This document shows positions 31,057-37,742 of a stretch of DNA of 41,751 nt, piece by piece (position 1 is the first letter of the stretch; every line of letters starts with the position of its first letter). The position numbers and the translations under genes are program-made. The notes under the pieces are model-generated. The model saw only the letters and a list, made by a program, of their open reading frames with translations. It did not search any database and had not been told where the DNA came from. The DNA comes from JAWWPY01 sp964412845 (GTDB taxonomy: Bacteria > Actinomycetota > Actinomycetes > Streptosporangiales > Streptosporangiaceae), in NCBI GenBank assembly GCA_964412845.1, contig CAYPQM010000043.1:1-41751 (forward strand), written 5' to 3'.

Positions 31057-32922
31057 TCAGCCGCTTCCGCGCGACGGGTCGAGGTCCTCGTCCGCCTCGG
31101 CGCTGGCCGACCTGGCCAGTGCGCCGTTCGCCGCGGACCCCCCGGGAGTGACAGCGTCCAGGCCCGCCAGGCCGCCCGCCTCGGCCGCGCCCTCGGCCAG
31201 CTCGTCAAGGAGCGGCTCCGCCGTGTGCAGGTAGCGCCGGCCACGGACGGCCGAGGCGATGATGGCGATGGCCGTAGCGATGGCGGCGAAGGTGAACGCC
31301 AGGTGCAGCCCGCTGGCGAACGGCTGCTCGATCAGCTTCGGGAAGAACGACCGGCCGGTGATGTACGCGGCCTGGCGGGCGGGCAGCTGCTGCAGGGCCC
31401 CGGTGGGGCCGAGCAGCTCCTTGATCGGGTTGTAGCCGAGGAATGCCGAGAACAAGCTGCCGATCGGTGGTTCGTTGGCGACCGTGTGGGCGGCAGCCGG
31501 GGCGACGCCGGCGGCGACCAGCCCGCGGTACAGGTGGCCCGGCAGGCGGGAGGCCAGCCCGACAGTGACGATGGTGAAGAACAGGCCCATGGACAGCACG
31601 GTGGCCGAGTTCTGGAAGGTGTTGAGCATTCCGGCGCCTGCGCCGCGCTGCTCGGGCGGCAGGCTGTTCATGACCGCGGCCTGATTGGGCGAGAAGAACA
31701 GGCCCATGCCGATCGCGAACAAGAAGATGAGCGCGGCGAACCAGTAATAGCTGAAGTTGATCGGCAGCAGCTCCAGCAGCAGGAAGCTGGCCCCGGAGAT
31801 CACCAGGCCGCCGGTGGCGAACGCCCTGGCCCCGTAGCGGTCAGACAGCACCCCGGCCAGCGGGGCGGTGAGGAGGAATCCGATGGTGAGGGGGATCATC
31901 GCGATGCCTGCCCACAACGGAGTCTGGGCGAAACTACGGCCATGCTGGGGCAGCCAGATCCCCTGCAGCCAGATGATCAGCATGAACTGCAGGCCGCCGC
32001 GGCCGAGAGCGCCAAGCAGTCCGGCGATGTTGCCGGCGGTGAACGCCCGGATCTTGAACAGGCCCAGCCGGAACATCGGCTGGGCCACTTTGGTCTCCAC
32101 CCAGGCGAACACGGCGAGGACGGCGATCCCGCCGAAGATGGCGGCCAGCACGCGGGGGTTGGTCCACCCGGTCGGGTGCCCGCCGTACGGGAGCAGGGAG
32201 TAGACGATCCCGGTCAGCAGCGAGATCAGCCCGATCGCGAACAGCGCGTTGCCCAGCCAGTCGATTCTGGCCGGGATGCGGATCCCGTTGTCGCGGAGCT
32301 TGAGGTAGGCCCAGATCGTGCCGAACAGGCCGAACGGAACCGACACCAGGAAGACCAGCCGCCACTCGATCGGGGCCAGCACGCCGCCCAGCAGCAGCCC
32401 GAGGAACGAGCCGGCCACCGCGGCAACGCCGTTGATCCCCATCGCCTTCCCCCGCTCGTCCTGGGGGAAAGCGTCGGTCAGGATGGCGGTTGAGTTGGCG
32501 AACAGGAACGCGCCGCCGACCCCCTGGAAGATGCGCATGATGATGATCCACAGCGCCCCGGCCGGCCCGGTGAGCCAGGTCACCGACAGCAGGATCGAGA
32601 AGACCGTGAAGACGGCGAAGCCGAGGTTGTACATCTTGACCCGGCCGTAGATATCGCCGACCCGTCCCAAGCTGACCACCAGCACGGCGGTGACCAGCAA
32701 GAATCCCAGGAAGACCCAGAGGAAGTACGACGTGTTCGACGGCACGAGCGGGTTGAGCTTGATACCCCGGAAAAGCGCCGGAAGCGAGATCAGCAAGATC
32801 GACTGGTTGATCGTGACCATCAAGATCCCGAGCGTGGTGTTCGACAGGGCGATCCACTTGTAGTGGACGCTCCTGCCCCCCGCGGCTGACGGCTCCGCCT
32901 GCGCCTGACCCACCACCGGCAT
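31057..32922 (-). CDS. MFS drug:H+ antiporter, DHA2 (EmrB/QacA) family
   Basis: A 621-residue major-facilitator exporter of the 14-helix DHA2 group. Motif A appears as LGRVGDIYGRVKMYNLG near residue 85, and the export motif C as GVAAVAGSFLGLLLGGVLAP near 165. FSPNQAAVMNSLPPEQRGAG near 410 matches the second-half conserved block. The protein ends in an ~80-residue soluble acidic tail. It should expel hydrophobic or cationic toxic compounds by proton exchange. The ATG at 32922 follows GGGAGAG. A MerR gene follows immediately, and a MerR-type operator lies in the promoter, so the pair is probably induced by the exported compound. Confidence 0.93.
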   Translation of the reverse strand: MPVVGQAQAEPSAAGGRSVHYKWIALSNTTLGILMVTINQSILLISLPALFRGIKLNPLVPSNTSYFLWVFLGFLLVTAVLVVSLGRVGDIYGRVKMYNLGFAVFTVFSILLSVTWLTGPAGALWIIIMRIFQGVGGAFLFANSTAILTDAFPQDERGKAMGINGVAAVAGSFLGLLLGGVLAPIEWRLVFLVSVPFGLFGTIWAYLKLRDNGIRIPARIDWLGNALFAIGLISLLTGIVYSLLPYGGHPTGWTNPRVLAAIFGGIAVLAVFAWVETKVAQPMFRLGLFKIRAFTAGNIAGLLGALGRGGLQFMLIIWLQGIWLPQHGRSFAQTPLWAGIAMIPLTIGFLLTAPLAGVLSDRYGARAFATGGLVISGASFLLLELLPINFSYYWFAALIFLFAIGMGLFFSPNQAAVMNSLPPEQRGAGAGMLNTFQNSATVLSMGLFFTIVTVGLASRLPGHLYRGLVAAGVAPAAAHTVANEPPIGSLFSAFLGYNPIKELLGPTGALQQLPARQAAYITGRSFFPKLIEQPFASGLHLAFTFAAIATAIAIIASAVRGRRYLHTAEPLLDELAEGAAEAGGLAGLDAVTPGGSAANGALARSASAEADEDLDPSRGSG

Positions 32923-32967
32923 GGACTCTCCCTGCTGTCGTCGATGTAGTGCCCGGCAATCCTATCG

Positions 32968-32988
32968 ACCTTAACGTCAACGTCAGGT
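32968..32988 (-). promoter_or_regulatory. MerR-type operator in the MFS-merR promoter
   Basis: ACCTTAACGTCAACGTCAGGT is a 21-base element with ACCT/AGGT ends and two ACGT cores, as seen at MerR-family sites. A TAGGAT -10 candidate (minus strand, 32958-32964 region) lies just downstream, so the element would occupy the long spacer that MerR proteins remodel. The MerR gene of the same operon is the obvious ligand. Confidence 0.6.
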
Positions 32989-32994
32989 AGCGGC

Positions 32995-33006
32995 CCGCTA
33001 TAGCGG
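32995..33006. repeat. 12-bp palindrome beside the MerR site
   Basis: CCGCTATAGCGG is a perfect palindrome six bases from the MerR-type element, between the MFS start and the DMT stop. It may be a second operator or the DMT gene's weak terminator. Confidence 0.35.
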
Positions 33007-33061
33007 ATCAGGTCACCGGGGCACCGCCACCAGGCCGCTGGTCAGCCAGGATTCCGGTAGG

Positions 33062-33997
33062 TCACGAAGGCGACGGCGGACGGCAGGCGGCCTCGGCCAG
33101 CCGGGCGGACCGGGCGCGCTGCGAGAGCCGTACGTGGTACTGGTCACTGCTGCCCTTCATCCCGCTGACCAGCGGCGAATGGGCAAGTGAGAACGCGCCG
33201 GCGAACATGATCAGGAGCGATAGTGCCTCCAGCGGTCCCCACGGGCCACTGGTCCGCAGGTTGTCACCGAAGAGCCCGACGCCGATCAGGATGCTGGCCA
33301 GGGGGTCAACCAGGACGAGGCTCGACTGCGAGGCGACGATCGGGCCCGCGTGAAAGGCGTTCTGGGCCAGGAACACCGCGAGCGCGCCGGAAAAGGCCAG
33401 CGCGTAGGTCTGCCAGTGGCGGTAGAGCGACAGCCAGTCCGCGGCGGCGAAGTCAGAGACTTCCTTGGTGCACGCCGAGGTGAAGGCGAAGCTGATGGCC
33501 GCCGCGGTTCCGAACATGGTGGCCCGCCACCAACCCGGCCCGCGCAGGGCCAGGACGATGGCGATCGCGATAGCGCCACCACACGCCCCGCCGGTGATGA
33601 GCCACTCCCATAGCGGGGGGGACAGCGTGCCGTAGTCGGGATGGGCAAAATACAGGAAGCCGGCCAGGCCGCCGGTCACCGCCAGCGCGCCGGTCCACTC
33701 GCGCCGCCCGATCGTGAATCCGAACCAGACCGCCAGGACTCCGACGAGGAACACCAGCTCGGTAGTCAGGATCGGCTGCACCGTGGAGAGGCGGCCGAAG
33801 TGCAGGGCGACAGCCTGCAGCCCGAAGGAGACGATCATCAGGGCGAACCCCAGCAGCCAGATCCCGCGCCGCAGCGCGTAGCTGAGCAGGCTGAACCTCA
33901 GCGTGGCGGCCGCGGGGGCGTTCTCGACCCCCATCCGCTGGAACACGCTTGTCAGGGCGTTGGCCAGTGAAGCGCCCAGGGCCAACACAAAAACCAT
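33062..33997 (-). CDS. DMT-superfamily transporter
   Basis: A 311-residue membrane protein of the drug/metabolite transporter superfamily. Ten hydrophobic helices can be counted from VLALGASLANALTSVFQRMG to LEALSLLIMFAGAFSLAHS. The N-terminal helix pattern and FGRLSTVQPILTTELVFLVG are like the EamA/NIPA-type actinobacterial DMT proteins, many of which are annotated only as DMT transporters. The last ~40 residues are a basic soluble tail. The substrate is unknown. The gene faces a MarR-type regulator across 73 bases with an AT-rich inverted repeat, so export controlled by MarR ligand binding is likely. The ATG at 33997 has a poor ribosome site. Confidence 0.87.
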   Translation of the reverse strand: MVFVLALGASLANALTSVFQRMGVENAPAAATLRFSLLSYALRRGIWLLGFALMIVSFGLQAVALHFGRLSTVQPILTTELVFLVGVLAVWFGFTIGRREWTGALAVTGGLAGFLYFAHPDYGTLSPPLWEWLITGGACGGAIAIAIVLALRGPGWWRATMFGTAAAISFAFTSACTKEVSDFAAADWLSLYRHWQTYALAFSGALAVFLAQNAFHAGPIVASQSSLVLVDPLASILIGVGLFGDNLRTSGPWGPLEALSLLIMFAGAFSLAHSPLVSGMKGSSDQYHVRLSQRARSARLAEAACRPPSPS

Positions 33998-34014
33998 CCA
34001 GACCCGCCCTCAGG

Positions 34015-34052
34015 ATGTATGTATCATACAGATACTTAACCAGATTATACAT
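34015..34052. promoter_or_regulatory. AT-rich operator region between DMT and MarR genes
   Basis: TGTAT-GTATC-ATACA (34016-34030) is a perfect inverted repeat, and ATGTAT at 34015 recurs as ATACAT at 34047-34052. This AT-rich stretch stands out from the GC-rich surroundings and should contain both promoters and the MarR sites. Confidence 0.6.
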
Positions 34053-34070
34053 GGGCAATGAGAGCTGGGC

Positions 34071-34532
34071 ATGGGTAATGCAGCACGCCGGATCGACGCC
34101 GCCGGGATCATCGAGCTGGAGCTGATGAAGCTGGTCCGCCATCTTGATACCTTCGCCCGGCGCAGTTCGCTGTACGTGCGCGTGGACCGGGCGGGTTACC
34201 TGGCCATGCGGTCGCTCGAAGGGCTGGGCCCGGTGAGCACGAATGCCCTGGCCGAGGCCTTGCACCTCGATGCCTCGACGGTCACCCGCCAGATCACGGC
34301 CCTCGAACGCCAGGGATTCGTCGAACGACGCGCCAACCCGGCCGACGGCCGTTCATCGAGCATCGTGCTGACTCCCGAAGGCCGTCAGACCATGCGCGAC
34401 GTGCAGCGAGAGCGGCGCCGGCATATTGAGGCGCTGGTCAGCGACTGGGACGATGCCGCGCAGATCGACCTGGGACTGGTCCTGACCAGGCTCAACGTGT
34501 CCCTGGTCCAGGGCATGGCGCAGTTTCTGTGA
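34071..34532 (+). CDS. MarR-family regulator
   Basis: A 153-residue MarR-type winged helix protein. The DNA-binding part is VSTNALAEALHLDASTVTRQ followed by ITALERQGFVERR (about residues 55-87), with the wing ANPADGRSSSIVLTPEGRQT. Flanking helices form the dimer interface. MarR proteins usually repress a neighbouring efflux or catabolic gene and let go when a small aromatic ligand binds; here the DMT transporter is the divergent neighbour. The ATG at 34071 gives a typical MarR N-terminus; an ATG at 34051 lies in another frame. Confidence 0.9.
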   Translation: MGNAARRIDAAGIIELELMKLVRHLDTFARRSSLYVRVDRAGYLAMRSLEGLGPVSTNALAEALHLDASTVTRQITALERQGFVERRANPADGRSSSIVLTPEGRQTMRDVQRERRRHIEALVSDWDDAAQIDLGLVLTRLNVSLVQGMAQFL

Positions 34533-34533
34533 G

Positions 34534-34590
34534 CGGCCGGCGTCAGTGCGGCCGGCGTCAGTGCGGCCGGCGTCAGTGCGGCCGGCTTCA
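34534..34590. repeat. 15-bp tandem repeat between marR and RNA methyltransferase genes
   Basis: CGGCCGGCGTCAGTG is repeated three times exactly (34534-34578) with a fourth partial, changed copy to 34590. It fills the gap between convergent genes, and the fourth copy supplies the TGA stop of the methyltransferase gene on the minus strand. The unit can also form small hairpins (GCCGGC). Confidence 0.85.
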
Positions 34591-35400
34591 TGAGCCGCCG
34601 ACGGCGTGCCGCCGCGACTCATAGAGCAGCACGCCTGCGGCCACAGCCAGGTTGAGCGATTCGGCCGTGCCGGTCATCGGGATCCGGACCCGCAGGTCTG
34701 CGCGGGCCAGCAGGTCAGCGGGCAGCCCGTCGCCTTCGCTGCCGAGCAGGACAGCCAGGGGAGGCTGATAGCTGGCGCTCCAGTGATCGGTGCTGGCGCG
34801 GCCGGACGTCGCAACCACCTGGACGGTGGTCGCGCTGGCCCAGTCGAAGAACTGGCCGGCCTCAGGCACGTGCGCCACGCCGACCGCGAAGAGGGATCCC
34901 ATGCTGGCCTTCACCGCGGCCGGCGCAAAGGGGTCAGCGGTGTCCCCGATCAGGATGACGCCGGCCCCGCCAACCGCGTCGACGGTCCTGATGATGGTGC
35001 CGAGGTTGCCGGGATTGCCGGTCTGGTGCAGCGCGGCGAAGACCGAGCCGGGCCGCACGGCGAGGTCCGGCAGGCCGGCCTGCCGGACCCGGACGATCGC
35101 GGCGAGCCCGGACGGGCCGTCCCGGTCGGACAGCCGTGCGAACAGTTCCCCGGTGAGCCGGGCGACCCGCACGCCGTTGGACTCCTGCCCAGCGACCATC
35201 TCCGCGGCCGGCCCGGACTCGGCGAGCAGTTCGGCGGTGACGAGCAGCGCCTCGATCTCCCAGCCGGCCTCGACCGCCCGCCAGACCGGCTGGATACCCT
35301 CAACCACGAAGGCACCCTCCCGGCGCCGCTGCCTGCGGTCGGCCAGCAGCCTGATCCGCTTCACCAGGGGGTTGGCGGCGCTGCTGATCGTCTCGGTCAT
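34588..35400 (-). CDS. TrmH/SpoU-type (SPOUT) RNA 2'-O-methyltransferase
   Basis: A 270-residue SPOUT methyltransferase that probably methylates a ribose in rRNA or tRNA using S-adenosylmethionine. An N-terminal L30e-like substrate domain (NPLVKRIRLLADRRQRRREG, FVVEGIQPVWRAVEAGWE) precedes the knotted catalytic domain. SpoU motif 1 is LHQTGNPGNLGTIIRTVDAV, motif 2 includes VLLGSEGDGLP and motif 3 is RIPMTGTAESLNLAVAAGVLLYE. The ATG at 35400 begins the conserved TETISSAANPLVKR; upstream codons cross the shared promoter. It resembles the actinobacterial genes usually found before pheS, which are thought to act on 23S rRNA. It stands head-to-head with a second SPOUT gene. Confidence 0.9.
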   Translation of the reverse strand: MTETISSAANPLVKRIRLLADRRQRRREGAFVVEGIQPVWRAVEAGWEIEALLVTAELLAESGPAAEMVAGQESNGVRVARLTGELFARLSDRDGPSGLAAIVRVRQAGLPDLAVRPGSVFAALHQTGNPGNLGTIIRTVDAVGGAGVILIGDTADPFAPAAVKASMGSLFAVGVAHVPEAGQFFDWASATTVQVVATSGRASTDHWSASYQPPLAVLLGSEGDGLPADLLARADLRVRIPMTGTAESLNLAVAAGVLLYESRRHAVGGS

Positions 35401-35482
35401 CTCGTAATCGTGTCGTATCCCGGCTGCTCCCGGCGGCCTTGGGTACGCTGACGGCCTAGGCAGGGAGCACTGGAAGCCGGAC

Positions 35483-36292
35483 ATGAACCTCCAGCAGATT
35501 GGCGTGGCCCACCCTCGGATCCGCCAGGTCATCTCCGTGCAGAAGAACTCGGCGCCGAATCCGCACAAGCTGTTCATCGCCGAGGGGCTGTGGGCGCACA
35601 ACCTGCTGCTCAAGAACGGCACCTCGGTCAGCGCGTTCTTCTGGTGCCCTGAGGCGGCTTACGGGGACGAGGCGCGGATGCGGGCCGAGCAGATGGCCGC
35701 CGTGGCCGGCTCCGCGTACCAGGTCTCGGCGAAGACACTGGAGCGGATTTCCGAACGGGACAAGCCGGACGGACTGCTGTCCCTGGCGCAGCTTCCGCAG
35801 TGGGCACCCGACGACCTGGAATTCGGGCCATCCGCGCTCGTCATGGTGGCGGACGGGATGGAGATTCCCGGCAACCTCGGCACCTTGATCCGCACGGCCG
35901 ATGCCTGCCGTGCCGACTGCATCGTGCTGACCAACCGGCGCACCCGGCTGACCCACCCCAAGGTCTTCCGGGCGAGCCAGGGCATGGTGCTCACCGTGCC
36001 GGTCATCGAGTTCGAGCAGCCGGAAGACGCGGCGGCCTGGCTTCGCGACCGGGACTTCGATGTCTACCTTGCGGACACCGACGGGGCCAGGAACTACCGG
36101 GCGTACCGGTACGGTGGCCGCCGTACCGCGTTCGTGCTCGGCGCCGAGCGTTACGGCATACCCAAGACGTGGTACCAGCCGGAGTTCAAGCGCGTCTTCG
36201 TGCCCATGCTCGGCTCCGCGGACTCCCTCAACGTGTCCATCTCGGCTGCGGTCCTGCTCTACGAGGCCCGGGCGCAGCAGGAGAACTGGTAG
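35483..36292 (+). CDS. Second TrmH/SpoU-type RNA methyltransferase
   Basis: A 269-residue SPOUT methyltransferase, clearly distinct from its divergent neighbour. The N-terminal L30e-like domain (HKLFIAEGLWAHNLLLKNG) is followed by the catalytic knot: motif 1 is MEIPGNLGTLIRTADACRAD, motif 2 VLGAERYGIPKTW and motif 3 VPMLGSADSLNVSISAAVLLYEA. RASQGMVLTVPVI lies between them. Length and several residues of motif 2-3 recall the thiostrepton-resistance enzyme Tsr, but these features are shared by the wider family, and no antibiotic genes are near. The ATG at 35483 has GGAAG about eight bases upstream. The likely substrate is a tRNA or rRNA ribose. A GC hairpin follows. Confidence 0.88.
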   Translation: MNLQQIGVAHPRIRQVISVQKNSAPNPHKLFIAEGLWAHNLLLKNGTSVSAFFWCPEAAYGDEARMRAEQMAAVAGSAYQVSAKTLERISERDKPDGLLSLAQLPQWAPDDLEFGPSALVMVADGMEIPGNLGTLIRTADACRADCIVLTNRRTRLTHPKVFRASQGMVLTVPVIEFEQPEDAAAWLRDRDFDVYLADTDGARNYRAYRYGGRRTAFVLGAERYGIPKTWYQPEFKRVFVPMLGSADSLNVSISAAVLLYEARAQQENW

Positions 36293-36326
36293 CCGCAGGA
36301 TCGGGTCAGCAGCCGGTGAGCGTGGA

Positions 36327-36341
36327 GCCCGGGATCCGGGC
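36327..36341 (+). terminator. Short hairpin after the second SPOUT gene
   Basis: GCCCGG-GAT-CCGGGC makes a six-bp stem 35 bases after the methyltransferase stop. A modest terminator candidate without a T-run. Confidence 0.45.
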
Positions 36342-36352
36342 CATGATGCGGG

Positions 36353-36424
36353 CGAGCGGCCCGGCTGCTCGATCTCGCCCTCGACGGGTTCCGGCCGGCC
36401 GCGGAGCGGCTGATGCCAGCCTGA
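36353..36424 (+). pseudogene. Possible TetR-family C-terminal scrap
   Basis: One frame reads RAARLLDLALDGFRPAAERL and ends at a TGA at 36422-36424. ARLLDLxLDGxRP is a common end for actinobacterial TetR regulators. A stop codon nine bases upstream of the scrap means nothing more of the protein is left in this frame. The match is short and may be chance. Confidence 0.3.
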
Positions 36425-36517
36425 ATCCAACGCGCTCCGTGCATCGACCGGGCCGCCGGAAGCAGCGGCAGCGGGTCGTCCACGGTGCTCCACACGGGCA
36501 GGCTTCAGGCCATCCGC

Positions 36518-36856
36518 TTAGCCGGGCAGGTTGCTGGCCGCCCAGTTGCTGAGCTCGTTCAGCGCGGGGAGCAGTGCCTGCCCGGCCGGGGTCAGCGCGT
36601 AGTTGACGGCCACCGGCGGCCCCTCGTCCACCGTGCGCTGGACAAGGCCGGCCCGGGAGAGCTCGCCCAGCCGTTCGGAGAGCACCGAGTCGCTGATCCC
36701 GGCGACGGCTCGTTTCAGCTCGGAGAAGCCGGCCGGGCCGGTGAGCAGGGTCGCCAGGATGACGCCATTCCAGCGCTTGCCCAGGAACCCGAACGCCCGG
36801 GCCAGGGCGGCGTCGCAGGCCCTGGGCTCGTGATCCTCGTCACGCTCCCGTCTCAT
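36518..36856 (-). CDS. HxlR-family regulator
   Basis: A 112-residue winged helix regulator of the HxlR type. The diagnostic cysteine is in RACDAALARAFGFLGKRWNG (residues 13-31); GFSELKRAVAGISDSVLSERL then GLVQRTVDEGPPVAVNYALT are the recognition helix and wing. HxlR proteins often sense electrophiles or oxidants through that cysteine and control a neighbouring oxidoreductase. Here the RutE-like nitroreductase is divergent, 75 bases away. The ATG at 36856 has GGAG upstream; a much longer open frame running up to 37744 is antisense to that gene and false. Confidence 0.92.
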   Translation of the reverse strand: MRRERDEDHEPRACDAALARAFGFLGKRWNGVILATLLTGPAGFSELKRAVAGISDSVLSERLGELSRAGLVQRTVDEGPPVAVNYALTPAGQALLPALNELSNWAASNLPG

Positions 36857-36895
36857 GGCTCCACTATAGCCGTGTGCTACTGTCTTTGATGTAGC

Positions 36896-36911
36896 TAGTT
36901 TTTTAGAAGTA
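36896..36911. promoter_or_regulatory. Candidate HxlR operator
   Basis: TAGTT-TTTTAG-AAGTA is an imperfect inverted repeat (one mismatch per arm pair) in the AT-rich centre of the 75-base divergent promoter. A TATAGT box for the HxlR gene lies nearby on the minus strand (36858-36866 region). HxlR sites often have such TACTT-type arms. Confidence 0.45.
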
Positions 36912-36931
36912 ACAAGGAGATCGGAAGAGCC

Positions 36932-37561
36932 ATGACAGACACTGCGCTGGTGGATGCGGCGCCGCGGACCCTGGCCCGGCTGGACGAGGCCGGGCAGGCG
37001 CTGCTGTTCACCGAGGCCAGGACCGCGAACAGCTTCGCGGCGACCCCGGTCACCGATGCCGAGCTGGCCGAGATCTGGGACCTGGCCAAGTGGCCGCCGA
37101 CAGCGGCCAACGTGCAGCCGCTGCGGGTGCTGTACGTCCGTACCGCCGAGGGGCGCGCGCGGCTGGCCGGGCACATGAGCGATGGGAACAAGGCCAAGAC
37201 CGCATCCGCGCCTGCTGTCGCGGTGCTCGCGGTGGACACCCAATTCCACGAGCACATCCCCGCCGTGCTCCCGTACAAGCCGGAGCTGAAAGAGGCCTTC
37301 GCGGCGAACGATGCCCTGCGGACCGAGACCGGGCGGTTCAGCGGCGCGCTGCAGGCCGGCTATTTCCTGCTCGCGGTGCGGGCCCGCGGCCTCGCGGCCG
37401 GCCCGATGGGCGGTTTCGACGCGGCCGCCCTCGACGCTGACTTCTTCCCCGGCGGCCGCTGGAAGTCGGTCCTGGTCGTCAACATCGGCCACCCCGGCGT
37501 AGACCCCTGGTTCGGCCGGCTCCCGCGGCTGGATCACTCCGAGGTCATCGAGTGGGCGTAA
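36932..37561 (+). CDS. RutE-like malonic semialdehyde reductase / nitroreductase
   Basis: A 209-residue flavin-dependent nitroreductase of the RutE/HadB subgroup. LLFTEARTANSFAATPV and LWDLAKWPPTAANVQPLRVLY near residues 25-70 are the FMN-site blocks (the second as EIWDLAKW), and LAAGPMGGFDAAALDADFF near 153-171 completes the subgroup signature. RutE reduces malonic semialdehyde in pyrimidine breakdown, but no other rut gene is nearby; in this setting, beside an HxlR regulator, a role in quinone or enal detoxification is equally likely. The ATG at 36932 has GGAAGAG seven bases upstream and AAGGAG earlier. Confidence 0.87.
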   Translation: MTDTALVDAAPRTLARLDEAGQALLFTEARTANSFAATPVTDAELAEIWDLAKWPPTAANVQPLRVLYVRTAEGRARLAGHMSDGNKAKTASAPAVAVLAVDTQFHEHIPAVLPYKPELKEAFAANDALRTETGRFSGALQAGYFLLAVRARGLAAGPMGGFDAAALDADFFPGGRWKSVLVVNIGHPGVDPWFGRLPRLDHSEVIEWA

Positions 37562-37602
37562 CAGGCGCCGTGACACTCCGCGTGCTGTCCGGCTGAGACC
37601 CG

Positions 37603-37618
37603 CTGGCCGCCCGGCCAG
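37603..37618 (+). terminator. Short hairpin after the RutE-like gene
   Basis: CTGGCC-GCCC-GGCCAG gives a six-bp stem with a four-base loop, 42 bases past the stop; a second GC-rich palindromic stretch follows to about 37640. A fair terminator candidate before the helicase gene. Confidence 0.5.
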
Positions 37619-37742
37619 GTGGCAGATCGCCCGGCCGGGCCGGGTGCTGTCGGCGCAAGCGACCGGGAAGCAGTCGTGCCGCAAAAGCGTTGGGCAGCTA
37701 GGGCGATTCCGACGATCATTGTTGTGTCCAGCCACGCCCGCC

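Noticed and set aside
30928..32493. A 521-codon plus-strand frame opposite the MFS gene
   Set aside because: Composition is a Gln/Gly/Glu-rich shadow of the membrane-helix codons on the other strand.
35483..36292. Thiostrepton-resistance gene
   Set aside because: Length and motif 3 resemble Tsr, but these are general SpoU features; with no thiopeptide genes nearby the specific claim is not supported and is only offered as a test.
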